Source: Rhizophagus irregularis (taxonomy: Eukaryota > Glomeromycota > Glomeromycetes > Glomerales > Glomeraceae). From it: a DNA stretch of 64,000 nt. The notes under the pieces were generated by a model. It worked only from the letters and a program-made list of their open reading frames with translations, ran no database searches and was not told where the DNA came from. The stretch is taken from assembly GCF_026210795.1 (NCBI RefSeq), contig NC_089430.1, forward strand, positions 4,960,001 to 5,024,000, read 5' to 3'. Shown here in pieces: positions 30,854 through 44,168 of the stretch. The position numbers and the translations under genes are program-made. Each line of letters begins with the position of its first letter. The first letter of the stretch is position 1.

Positions 30854-33732
30854 GTAAATACTGTAATAATTTTGTATGAATTAAATTTAAAAATACTAAT
30901 ATCTTTATTTCATTAAATAGTTTCTTTCTCAATTGGTAATTAAAGATAATGTTGGTACGTATATATTTCAATTTCAATTTATTTTAAGAAATAATTTGAT
31001 AGTTAAACTCATTTTATCTCTTATATTACAAGCAAAATCAAAGATTAATTAGTTTATTAAATTAGTTGGTTATCAATCTTTTGAATTATTTATTTAAATT
31101 ACGTTAAAGTTACATTCTTTTACTTAACATTTATATTATCTCTTTGTTTTTATTATTGTACAATTAAAATTCTATAATGTTTTTGAATGATAGGATAATT
31201 CGATAAAAATTTGGCATCATATTATGTTAAATTGAAATAAGTTTTACAATCACTTTATTTTCACGATTAAATTATTTCGAAATTTTTATTTTGAAAGTTT
31301 TTTTGCTATAACGAATTATTAATTTTCAATAAACATGGATTTTAATAAATTTTTTTTATTTACTTAAGAGAAAATTGTATGTTTTTTTAATTTAACTTTG
31401 TAGAATGACGACGTGTCCATCAAAATTTAGTAAAGAATCCATTAAAAAAACTTGACATCACCTTAACTTCCAATCATCGACTGTCTTCTATGGCTTAACT
31501 GGAGCCATTTTTAGAAATCTGTTTTTAAAACGTAGTGAACACAACAAACCCTTTTCAAATACATCTCCAGACTACATTTTATCCTGATCTTTAGGTATAA
31601 TGAATAAGTGATCTCAACTAAATATCCTTATATGAAATTAATGCGCGACTTATTTGATCATGACGATATTAAAAATATTACAATAAAAGGTAAATTCGAA
31701 TATTTTCATATCTGTAAGTTTTATTCCGTTTTCAAAAGGGTGTAGTACTACAATATCATGTATCATGGTGTGATTTCCCAGATTTCCTGATAAATATGGT
31801 CGTTGCAGCCTACCAGGAACAGTAAATAAAACCTAATTTCGAAATTTTTATGAAAATTTAAAGGCTTTTATATATAAAAATTTTTTAGCACGCTGCCAGT
31901 ATATAGTGATGTCGTATACACAATACAATATATCTTCAGTATAATCATCGTGCTTATGTTATCATAAATCATGTGTTTTTCAGAAGCAATTGAAAAAACT
32001 TAGTCGTTGATTGACATGAATTTTAACCAAAAAAGTTATTCATTTTACATTCGCGCACATAAACTTTATCGAACCATTATTCTTAAGGCTATTATCCTAT
32101 AAAATATCATGACGTATTATTAGTTGATCAAAGAGTTTAATTTAAACCGAAACTTGCGAGTATAATTTCAAATTTGATTAACCAAAAAAAATCCTTTACC
32201 GAAAATTTCATTAATATAAATTTTATAAAAATTATAAATATTTTTTACTTGAAATTTTGATGTAAAACAATATATTTTTTTCGAAATTCTAACGCTTCTC
32301 TTTAGTCTTCATAGGACGTAAGTATATTAACAATTTATTCCATTATCCAAAGTGCCTAAACAATGATATTTTTTACTAATTCGCTATGATTTTTCATAGT
32401 GATATTTCGATAAGCATGAAAATATCAACATTAAGTCAGTAGATATAACTAAAAAAATTTGGTTGATATTTCTGCGCCTGATCTATACCGTATTTATAAT
32501 AGTAGAATCATTTGATTGGCTATCAGGGTCATTTTTTTTGCAAAAAAAAGTCTAGATGTCTTAGTTTTTCCTTTAATGGTTAGACCATAAATTAGCTTTA
32601 GTCTTTTTTAGGAGTGGGCAGATAGGGAAGACGATTTATTTTTTATTTTATATCCGACTTTAATTTTAATATTTATGTGATGAATTTTGTTTCAAATGTT
32701 TACAAATAAATATGAATAATTATGCTATATTTACAAAAAATATATGTGAAATTACTGATCATTTAGTTTTTTTCCCTAAATAAACATAATGTTTATTATT
32801 ATTATAAATTGAATTTTGCATTTTGCATTAATATTTGGTATAACTAAAATATTAATTAGGAAAGATATAAATGTTTGATATTTAGAATTTTTGGTGGTAT
32901 TTTTTTTTCTAATTTAAAAAAAAATTCTTTACTAAAATGAACTTTAATACTGCGATACTTTCGCATGTCTTTAATGTGACTACTATATTTTAAGTGATAA
33001 TAGCGATTTCAGTCACACCGATCTTGGTAGACCGTTATTTCAGTAAAAGGCTGGGATTAAAATATTAATATGTATATAAGTATATAAAGAACACGTTAAT
33101 TATTTAAAAAATTATAAAAAAAAAAGCTGATAATCTTATAGTTTTAAAAACATAATTATTTATAATAAAGTTTAGATCGTATCTGAATATTCAATTGGAT
33201 GGACCCGGGTATTTTTTTTTTGAATAATTGTTCGTACGACATAGTTTTTATTTGGAGAAATATCTGATTAAAAATATCTGGTTAAACACAAATTTCATAT
33301 CATTAGCTAATTATTTTCTTTTTTTCATCGTTTCTTTAAAAAAAATAAATGTATATATACATTGTAATTTAATTAAATAAGATCAATGATCTCAGGTATT
33401 ATTCTTAATAATTGAATTATTGAATTTCTTTCCAAATATGAAATTTCGTAAATACACGTATTGGACTGTTTGTTATAACCAAAAGCTCACCTTTTCTTTA
33501 TCTTTGCGCTGTAATACTTGTACGGGTTGTTAAAGGTTGTGGCGTATTTGCCGTAAAGTTGTAACTTTATACCGTAACCTTCCTTCACAATTGTTGAAAA
33601 TGGTTCTAATATCAAGAATAGTATCTAAAAGAGGTTTGAGAATATAGATGATTTCAAAAAAATAATATAAGGAAGATTGTGCCGAGAAATATGAATATAT
33701 AAAGAACAAACTTTTAAAACACGTATAAAAAT
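30854..33732. other. AT-rich intergenic DNA, no gene seen
   Basis: No frame of convincing length or composition. Many A and T runs; no RNA gene or repeat that I can support. Confidence 0.4.
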
Positions 33733-33734
33733 TC

Positions 33735-33788
33735 GTTCATAGTAATCATCAGAATTTTTTGGTTCAGGAAGATTACTATAGTTAAGTA
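33735..33788 (-). pseudogene. Relic of kinase C-terminal exon
   Basis: The minus-strand translation reads NLPEPKNSDDYYE, the same as the C-terminal end of the C-lobe exon in loci A-E. Nothing kinase-like flanks it, so this is an isolated fragment left by a deletion or duplication. Confidence 0.7.
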
Positions 33789-34419
33789 TTCATCTGTTAC
33801 TGTTTTGCTAAAATAAAGTGATTAAAAAACACATTCCATCTAAGAACACTGAAAAAAGTACCAAAAAAGAAAAATAACGAAACTTTAGTAAATGTTTCGT
33901 CAAAGAATAATCAAAAAAATAACTCCTCCTACCAAATTTCTACGCGTCCAAATATTCTGAAGAACCAACCGACTACAAAAGAAAAAAAAAGAAATGTTGG
34001 TAAAGTTCATTAAAATAAAATTGGAAGAAAAAACAAAGATCATGTATGAGTCACATTTATTACATCAATTAATAAGTTATTTAACCTAAACTAGTAATAT
34101 ATGATGACTAAATGTAAAGCAAGAAAGAGCTCTTAATATTTGAACTAAATATAATATGAAGGATTTACTTAAATGTAATATGAATCGTAAAATTTTATTT
34201 TTTGAATGAAGTATATTGCGCAAAAAACAAAAGATGATCAGCAATCGTATGATATATTACCAATCAACTAGTGTACCCTTGGATTTTGCCGGATACCTAA
34301 AGATAGCTTGTTATATTTGGAATGAAATTTGATCGGGCTCCTGCGGAGCCCGGATCAACCAATTGTCATGTCGGCGATCATCATGTGCCACTCCGAAATT
34401 GATCGATGTTGCAAATGTT

Positions 34420-34510
34420 TAACATGATTAACATGTCGGACATAATTAATATGCCGAACATGATTAACATGTCGAACCTGATTAACATGTTGGTTATGAT
34501 CAACGTATTG
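34420..34510 (+). repeat. AACATGATTAACATGTCG tandem repeat
   Basis: About five imperfect 17-18 base units containing ATTAACATG. They give a Met/Ile/Asn-rich short frame (FNMINMSDIINMPNMINMSN) that I regard as an artefact of the repeat. Confidence 0.75.
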
Positions 34511-36292
34511 AACATGATACATAGTAAATATATTAAATTTCTTCGTATATGTATAATTTATTATAAATATAGGTCAATTTTCTTGTTGTAATAAAAGGGA
34601 ATAAATAAAGTTTTCATTTTTAAGTTATAAAGTGACAATTTTTATCAAGTGAAATCCTTTATTCGTGTTTGGAGGTATATGCCGACGTACAGCGCTATAC
34701 AACACGTCTGATCGGATAATTTTGATACATTGTTTAACATATTGTTTAATTATACACTAATTAACCTTCTGCTACATAACCACATAAATTGCTTAATAAT
34801 TTTAAGCGTAAAGAACTGATACAACACAATCAAACTTGATTTACCCAATATAACAGTTATTTGGCACTTCGTGCCGAATAACTATTAAATATATTTCAGT
34901 ATTGATAAATGTACTGCAAATAAAAGAAATATTGCCGTTAAATGAGACCATCACAAGGACTATTCAATTTTAATTGTTCATCAGGTTTTGGCTAACAGAA
35001 TTGATCAGTGATCTGATTTTCCCGAATTACTGAAAAGTAGAATGTTTTGATCATTTTCGCTATAATTTATCTATCTTACCTATACCGAATAAGGTTAAAA
35101 TACAGTAACTAATGTGATATAGTAATCAAAATGTTTGCCAGTTAATATAGTCAATGACAGCTGGTAAATTAAAATCAATATTTGGTTATACTTATTATCC
35201 GTAATTTTATATTTCAATCGTTCATTCAGTTCATAAGAAATGGCAATAACAGTAACTTCTTTGTGTGATCAAGTTATCAACTAAGAATCTGGTCATGTCA
35301 TTCCATAGTCCGTATAAAGTTTTATTATGTAATTCAATTGACTGTTACTGCTTTGGTTCCAAGAAAATATCCAAAGAAGCAATAAGAAGAGAAGCGTGAC
35401 GTCTATACGAAAATTCAGAAGGTATTCAAGAATTTAGAAAAAAAAATCTTAAGGTGAAGACCAAAATGAATTTGAAGGGTTGGTTTTGTGAAATTAAATC
35501 TCACATTTTTTTTATATTTTTTTTTAATATTATGAACTTGTTTTTTTAAATTGCTTTGGTAAATACAATCTCTTAAATTTCTAAAGCAATAAATAAAAAT
35601 CTATTTTATGGAAATAAAATTTACGCAGTTATGTATTTTCTGCTCTTTAATTAAAAAAAAATTTAGAGTCAACATTAATTTTTGAATGTGTAGACGTAGT
35701 GATAATTATTTTCTTACAACATATATTTTTATTTTTATTTTTATTTAACAGTAATAGTTAGCGAATACAAATTTTATAAACATATCAAAAGTAATGAAAA
35801 AGTAAAATAAAAAAATGAACTAAACTATCAGAAGAATCTACTTCGACGGTGGGGCAATTAAACACGAAACTATTAAAGATATAACCAACTACACCTAAAA
35901 ACCATTTCTTTAATTAACCCACTACCTCCCATACACTAGCCGAAACTTGGTAAGTTGAAGCCCGCCCTGCAGAAGAAAGTAAAATTGACCCAATAAAATT
36001 ATATAAATCAAACTACTAAAATCTACGATGGCGCTTTCTTACAACATATATTAAAACAATCAAAAGATATTATTGGGCGTTTTTTATAAAACTAGTAACG
36101 ATTTTGTTGATCATTTGTTGATCATTTATTTTAAATTTATTATAAAATTTTGTCACGAGATTTTCTATGGAAATCATTTCTCAATTTGTTATTAAAACAC
36201 CTGCTGAATTGCCTCGAAATTAAAAATCATTTCCCTTTTTATAAAAAAATTTCCTTTTTGGTAAAAAACTCTCAGATTAATCTTATATAACT
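34511..36292. other. AT-rich intergenic DNA, no gene seen
   Basis: No supported feature. Around 35820-36040 the composition is a little more balanced, but no frame is convincing. Confidence 0.4.
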
Positions 36293-36360
36293 TTATGTCA
36301 ATGTCAATGTCAGTGACAATGTCAATGTCAATGTCAATGTCAATGTCAATGACAATGAAA
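36293..36360. repeat. ATGTCA hexamer microsatellite
   Basis: About ten head-to-tail copies of ATGTCA with two GTGACA/ATGACA interruptions. The unit core (TGTCA) recurs in the larger minisatellite 300 bases downstream. Confidence 0.85.
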
Positions 36361-36675
36361 AAAACTTCTAATGCCAACTTTTCGCAAAAACTCTTCCTGT
36401 GCCACTAAAAGTCCCTGTTAAATTGTTGCATCATTCAATATTTGCATAATTTCATTTTTTGTTGATCATTAAAATTTCATAAAATATTGCAAAAAAATAA
36501 AAAAATTGTAAAAAAAACGTTTCAGTGTTTTTTCATATAATATTATTAAAAAAAATGCCAAAAACTTTTTTTTTTGCATTACTATTAAGAAAAAAACGTT
36601 TTGGCATTTTTCCATATAAAATTATAAAAAAAATAACACAAAAACGTTTTTTCTTCATTTTTTATTTTTTTAACA

Positions 36676-37880
36676 AAAAATGTCAAGACTGACATTTTTA
36701 ATTAAAAAAAACCAATATTTTTTTTGATTTTTAATCACAAAAATGTCAAGTCTGACGTTTTTAATTAAAAAAATCATTTTTTTTTGATTTTTTAATTACA
36801 AAAACGTCAAGTCTGACGTTTTTAATTAAAAAAAAACCAATATTTTTTTGATTTTTATTTTTTAATCACAAAAATGTCAAGTCTGACGTTTTTTAATTAA
36901 AAAATCATTTTTTTTGATTTTTAATTACAAAAACGTCAAGTCTGACATTTTTAAATAAAAAAATCAATTTTTTTGATTTTTAATTACAAAATTGTCAAAT
37001 CTAACGTAAAAAATAATTTTTTGAATCATAAAAATGTCAAATCTGACGTTTTTAATTAAAAAATCATTTTTTTTATTTTTAATCACAAAAATGTCATGTC
37101 TGACGTTTTTAACTAAACAAATCATTTTTTTTTGATTTTTTAATTAAAAAACGTCAAGTCTGATGTTTTTTAACTAAAAAAGTCATTTTTTTGATTTTTT
37201 AATTACAAAAACGTCAAGTCTGACGTTTTTTAACTAAAAAAGTCATTTTTTTGATTTTTTAATTACAAAAACGTCAAGTCTGACGTTTTTTAACTAAAAA
37301 AGTCATTTTTTTGATTTTTTAATTACAAAAACGTCAAGTCTGACGTTTTTTAACTAAAAAAGTCATTTTTTTGATTTTTTAATTACAAAAACGTCAAGTC
37401 TGACGTTTTTTAACTAAAAAAGTCATTTTTTTTGATTTTTTAATTACAAAAACGTCAAGTCTGACGTTTTTTAACTAAAAAAGTCATTTTTTTTGATTTT
37501 TTAATTACAAAAAGTTCAAGTCTGACGTTTTTTAACTAAAAAAGTCATTTTTTGATTTTTTAATTACAAAAACGTCAAATCTGACGTTTTTAATTAAAAA
37601 AATCATTTTTTTTATTTTTAATCACAAAAATGTCATGTCTGACGTTTTTTAACTAAAAAAGTCATTTTTTTTTTGATTTTTTAATTACAAAAACGTCAAG
37701 TCTGACGTTTTTTAACTGAAAAAGTCATTTTTTTTGATTTTTTAATTACAAAAACGTCAAGTCTGACGTTTTTTAACTGAAAAAGTCATTTTTTTTGATT
37801 TTTTAATTACAAAAACGTCAAGTCTGACGTTTTTAATAAAAAAATCAATTTTTTTATATTTAATTATAAAAACGTTTGAT
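36676..37880. repeat. 20-copy minisatellite, about 60-base unit with ACGTCA/TGACGT palindrome
   Basis: Each unit reads as a palindrome-centred core AAAACGTCAAGTCTGACG followed by TTTTT, then TAACTAAAAAAGTCATT, a T run, GATTTTTTAATTAC. I count 20 cores between 36680 and 37830. Period is exactly 60 bases in the middle (37201-37380 holds three identical units) and drifts to 56-64 toward the edges, where cores vary (ATGTCATGTCTGACG, GTCAAATCTGAC). The TGACGT half-site matches the CRE/ATF consensus. No coding frame. Confidence 0.92.
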
Positions 37881-38945
37881 GACCCGACCCAAAATTTTCG
37901 AGTCAATCTGACAGTATAATGATTATAACTCACTAATAATTACCAAGTTACTCTAGTTTGATAATACGATAATGATCCAATATAGTAACAATCTCCTATA
38001 ATCATTCTTAATTATAAACTTTATACCATACGGTATTAATAACAAAAAAAAAAGTTCTTCTATTCCCTTTTCCCTCTAAATCTTTCAATGGTCTTTCATA
38101 GTACTTACATTTAAAATATTACTACTCATAGATAAGTGCACCATATAAGTACAAGAATAGATGGTGAAGCCTAGAAAATCTTATCAAAAATAATCTAGAG
38201 TTCAAATCTGATGTTTCTAGTACATCATTTTAAAATCCTTGTTTAAATAAAATTTAATTAATTAAATTCCGTTATTTCAATTATTAAGAACAACATAATA
38301 AAAAATTTATTTGCTCAGACATAACTCAAATATTCTAAAGAGAAATTACACAAGGAATATTGGAATATTAAAGAGTATGACCAACGAAACAAAATCAGAC
38401 CTGTTCGCAATTTTAATGTCAAGAGCCGAAATTATATGATGCTAGTCAACATGATAAATTATAGTTTGAACTGTTAGTCCTTAATGTACAGTTTTAACGA
38501 AGGTGATTAGATCATTTCTAAATTTATCCACTTTTCTTGACATTTGTTTCATTTGTTTGTTAACGTCACTTCAATATACCATACAATATCTATATTCCGT
38601 AAATTATAAATTAATAATTTGCGTTTAAATACTATGATTCTATACTTTAACCACTTCGTACTAGTCAAAAATTAAGAAATTATGTCACGTTCCACATTTT
38701 AGTTTAGGTATTTATTGTTTAATAAATGAATTCAAATAAATATAAAATAAATGGATAAATAATACATACTATATAAAAAAATATAAAAAAAAAACGGAGT
38801 AACGAAAAAAATTTGTAAATAAATTTAGACTTCGCTTATTTTTTGAAAAATACTAGGTTGAATGAAGAAACCATCTTTTACAATATTTAAATAAAAAAAT
38901 ACGTCAAAGTGTTAAAACGCTAAATAAAAATTATTGATTATTGTT
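37881..38945. other. AT-rich intergenic DNA next to the 3' end of locus C
   Basis: No gene seen. Several short runs only. The last 200 bases precede the terminal exon of kinase locus C on the minus strand. Confidence 0.4.
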
Positions 38946-41900
38946 TTAGATTTTTTCTTTGCCTTTAGATTTGCTATTTCGATCTAAATAAAAAAGTGTA
39001 ACATATTACTAAGTACAAATAAAAAAGTTTATTATAAATACTATATGTTAAACTTACCGTCTTCGCCGTCTTCGTTAAAGTTCAATTGAGAAATATCAAT
39101 TTGCAAAGACACTATTCAATAAATAAAGCATTTATTAGCAGTTAGTAATTTTATGATTGCATATTTATTCAAAAAATCAATACCTGATGAATTTATGTTA
39201 ATTATACTGTCATTTTTCTCATAACAAACATCAGAAGTTTTTAATTTGAATAAATTATTATCGTTAATTTTCGATTGAGAAATATCAATATGTAAAGACA
39301 AAGACGCTATTTAACAAATAAGAGATATATCAGTATTTTACAATTAACTTGAACTATTCTATATTAATCAGTACCTGAAGCTTTTATGCTAATTATATTA
39401 TCATTTCGTTCATCATAATAATCATAAGAATTTTTTGGTTCGGGAAGATTATTATAATTAAGTAATCTACTTGTATATATACTAGCTCCTGAATGTGTTT
39501 TGTATGATATTCCTAAACTAGTTGAAGGTTTAATGCAAGTTGATATATTATTATTTATTTGCTCTGCCTCTTTAATTTGCTTTTGTAATTCTTCACTTGG
39601 CATGTAATACCATTGACCAAGAGTTTCTTTAATTGTTTTTGCTGTTGGTCGGTTCAACGGATTTGCATCCAAGCATGTTTTAATAAGATGTATAATTAAT
39701 TGTGGTACTTTAATATTAAACCTTGGTCTGAGCCCTTGACAAATTTTTATTGCTAAATTTTCATCATGACTTACATCATGATATGGAGATAATCCAGAAA
39801 TTATTTCATACATAATTATACCAAAACTATAAACATCGGACGCTTTGGCATAGCTTTGACCTCGTAATATTTCAGGTGCAACATAAGGTAAAATACCATA
39901 GATATTATTTTCTGACGTATTATAATCTGCAGGTTTACATAATCCCATGTCTGTTATGACAGTGTTATATTTAAGCTTTAATAAATTACCAATGTGTAAA
40001 TCTCGATGAATCAATTCTTTTTCATGAATATCTTTAATTCCATATGCAATTCTATATAAATGGATAATCTTATCGTTCAAGGTTAATTTATTATGAATTG
40101 TACTCAAATAATTTCTCAAATTTCCATGTTCTGCGTAATCCATAACCATAATATAATTATTTGTTCCTGGTTCTTAAGATATTCCATAAAGTTTAATAAT
40201 ACAATTACCCAAATTAACTTTATAATGTGATGTAATCTAAAAATAAATAAATATATGAGCAAAGTTAATTTCAATTTATATTAAACAAAAAATAATTTTA
40301 CCTCATTCATAAATTCCAATGTAACATTTTTTGAATTATATAAACTTTTCAGAGCCACAAACATCTTTCGGTCTTTCCTCTTCCAATTCTGCTTTTTACC
40401 ATCCCATTTATCTATACATCCATCAATCCAATTTGCTTTATACACTTTTCCAAACCCACCTTTTGCAATATATTTCATATCATAAAATCTGTCATAAGAT
40501 ATCCATTCTAATGCATTATTTGTATAACAATCTGACAGTTGAGTATCTCGAATGAATTTATCAATATTGTCATTACCACTAGTCCAACTTTTAAAATTTT
40601 GTCGAAATTTTATTGCATCGCATACATCATTACATTTTTCACATATATCATTAACAACCACCATATAATCTTTTGTTTTTGAATTTTGAGTTATTCCATA
40701 AGCTTTATGGGGTACTGTAATCTGTTAAAAACAATAATGGTTATTAATAAATTTAAGTATTTATTATATGACAATTATTCTTACCTTAGTAATAAATAAT
40801 TTTATCTCATCTATAAATTCCAATGTAACATTTTTTGAACTATTTAAACATTTCAGAATTACAAACATATTCTGATTTTTTCTTTTCAAATTCTGATTTC
40901 TATAATCCCATTTATCTATACATCCATCAATCCAATTTGCTTCATATACTTCACTAGACCCACCCATTATAATATGCTTGATGTTATAAAGCCTATTATA
41001 AGGTATCCATTCTAGTGCATTACTTGTATAACAATCTGACAGTTGAGTATCTCGAATGAATTTATCAATATTGTCATTACCACTAGTCCAACTTTTAAAA
41101 TTTTGTCGAAATTTTATTGCATCGCATACATCATTACATTTTTCACATATATCATTAACAACCACCATATAATCTTTTGTTTTTGGATTTTGAGTTATTC
41201 CATAAACTTTACGGGATGTTATAATCTACAAATATAATAAATTTTTTAAGTTCTTTAATAAAACAAAAACTTCCAAAATATTCAATTAATAATAAATCAC
41301 TTTTACCTCATTTATAAATAATTTCACTTCATTTATAAATTCTAATGTAGCATTTTTTGAATTATTTAAATCTTTCAAAACCACATACATATTTTGATTT
41401 TTTCTTTCCCAATTTTGGTATTAATTATCCCAAATATATATGTATCCATCAATCCAATTTGCTATGTTCACTTCAGCAATCTTATGTAATTTATTATAAG
41501 GTATCCATTCTAATGCATTACATTTATAATAACTATGATCTGATAGCTGAGAATTTTGAATAAAATTATCAATATCACTGTCACCACTAGTCCAATTTCC
41601 AAAATTTTGTAAAAAATGCATTGCATTACATATATGATTATATTGTTTATATTTGTTATTAAAAACAACCATATAATTTTTTGTTTCTGTATTTTGAGTT
41701 ATTCCATAAACTTCATGGAATGCTCTAATCTGCAATATAGTAAATATATTAAATATATTAATAAATATATCTAAATTTCATTAAATAATAAATTAGATAT
41801 ACCTTATTTATAAATGATTTAATTTCATCTATAACATTTTTTGAATTATTTAAACATATCAGAATTACAAACATATTCTGATTTCTATAATTCCATTCAT

Positions 41901-44168
41901 CTATACATCCACCAATCCAATTTGCTTCATATACTTCATTAGACCCACTCATTATAATATGCTTGATGTTATAAAGCCTATTATAAGGTATCCATTCTAG
42001 TGCATTACTTGCATAACAATCTGATAGTTGAGTATCTTGAATAAATTTATCAATATTAATACTACCACTAGTCCAGTTTTTGGTATTTCGTCGGAAACGT
42101 ATTATACTACATATAAAATTACATTTTTCACATATATCATTGATAACTATCATATAATCTTTTGTATCTGGATTTTGAGTTATTCCATAAACTTTATGGG
42201 ATGCTGTAATCTATAAATATAATAAAATCATTAATGCAGTAATTAAAATTGTAATACTTCAAATAATAAGTAAATCATACCTTATTCATATATAATTTCA
42301 CCTCATTTATAAATTCCAATACAGAAGAATTATTTAAACTTTCCAAAATAACAAACATATCTAAATCTTTTCTTTTCCAAATTTGATTTTTGTCATCCCA
42401 TTCATCTATACATCCGTCAACCCAATTTGCTATATATACTTCACCCTTTACAATAATATGTTTAATATTATATAACTTATTATAAGGTATCCATTCTAAA
42501 GCTTTTTCCACATTAACATGAGCTGATAGCTGAGAACCTTGAATAAATTTATCAATATCACTGTTACCACTAGTCCAATCTTCAATATTTTGTAAAAAAT
42601 GGATTGCATTACATATTTTATTATCCATTTCACATGAAAAAACCATCATATAATTTTTCGTTTCTGGATCTTGAGTTATTCCATAAACTTTATGGGATTC
42701 TGTTATCTACAGATAAATATATATATATTGATTATATTAGCGAAATTAGCAATTATTAAAATTTACTTAATTTAATAATAAATGATTTACCTCATTCACA
42801 AATTCCAATGTAATATTTGGTTTGTATTTTAAAATTACAAACATACTTTGATTTTTCTTTCCCAATTTTGACTTTTATCATCCCATTTATTTATATATCC
42901 ATCAATCCAATTTGCTCTATATATTTTATCTTTAGCAACGCATTTGATATTATAAAATCTATGATAAGGTATCCATTCTAATGTATAATGGTGTATATAA
43001 TACCTATGATGATATAATTGCTGAGTATTATGAATAAGTCTGTCAATATCATCATTACCACTAGTCCAGTTTTTGAAATTTCGTTGAAAATGTATTACAC
43101 TACATACAAAATTACATTTTTCACATATATCATTCTGAATCATCATATAATTTTTTGTTTCTGGATCTTGTGTTATTCCTATGGTAATCTATAAAAATAA
43201 TAAAATTACAAATATTATAATTCTTAGTAATAACTGATATTTTAATAAATAACAAAATAATTTTACCTTGTTCAAAGATCCTGTTATAGTATATTTTGGA
43301 TTACTTAAATTTTTTAGAATCACAAACATATTTTGATCTTTTCTTTTCTAATTTTGATTTTCATTATCCCATTTATTTATATATCCATCAATCCAATTTG
43401 CTCTATATACTTTATCTTTCGCAATCCATTTAATATCATATAATCTATCATAAGGTATCCACTCTAATGCCTTTGATATTTGATAGTTTCTATGTGATGA
43501 TAGCTGAGTATTATGAATAAGTCTGTCAATATCATCATTACCACTAGTCCAATTTTTGAAATTTCGTTGAAAATGTGTTACATTACATATATAATTACAT
43601 TTCTCACATGTATCATCTTGAACCATTATATAATTTTTTGTTTCTGAATCTTGAGATACTCCATAAACTTTATAGAACCCTGTAATCTACAAATAGTTAT
43701 GTTAAATATGTTAATAATAATTAAATTTAAGTAATTATATTAAATTAAATTATACAGTACCTTTTTTATAAGTCTTAATATACCATCTTTTGAATAATCA
43801 AAATATTTCAAAACCACAAGCATATTTTGATCTTTTCTTATCCAATTTTTATTTTTATTATCCAAATTATTTATACGGCCATCAATCCAATTTGCAATAT
43901 ATACTCTGCCAAACTCATCTTTTACAATACATTTAATATTACAAAACCTATCAAAAGGTATCCATTCTAATGCATAACGCGCATATTGACTATGATCTAA
44001 CAGCTGGGTATCCTGAATAATTTTATCAATATCATTATTACCACTAGTCCAGTTTTTAAAATTCTGCTGAAAGAGTTTTGCACAACATATATTATTACAT
44101 TTTACACATCTCTCATCAACATATAAAGACTTAATTAACTCTGTAATATTTTGAATGAAATAATCCAT
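38946..44168 (-). pseudogene. Kinase locus C: eight tandem N-units plus C-lobe, several stops
   Basis: Exons on the minus strand: 44168-43761, 43686-43267, 43188-42791, 42706-42281, 42210-41803, 41729-41307, 41225-40785, 40721-40302 (N-units); 40236-39375 (C-lobe); 39306-39184, 39111-39058 and 38983-38946 (C-terminal exons). The architecture and phases equal those of loci A and D. Lesions: TAG at 43350-43348 in unit 2 where relatives have Trp; a one-base loss near the end of unit 3 (exon length 398, not a multiple of 3); TAA at 41423-41421 in unit 6; TAA at 40176-40174 in the C-lobe exon where relatives have CAA. Unit 8 keeps KGGFGKVY and VALKSL, and the C-lobe keeps HRDLHIGN, DMGLCKP and VAPE. 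Units 7 and 8 are nearly identical over about 150 bases. The locus once encoded about 1500 residues. Confidence 0.72.

Noticed and set aside
34406-34591. Met/Asn/Ile-repeat protein
   Set aside because: It is a by-product of an 18-base tandem repeat in otherwise non-coding DNA.
36192-36377. Minus-strand frame rich in Ile-Asp repeats
   Set aside because: It is a translation of the ATGTCA hexamer tract.
36676-37880. CRISPR array
   Set aside because: Units are contiguous with no unique spacers and the host is eukaryotic; it is a minisatellite.
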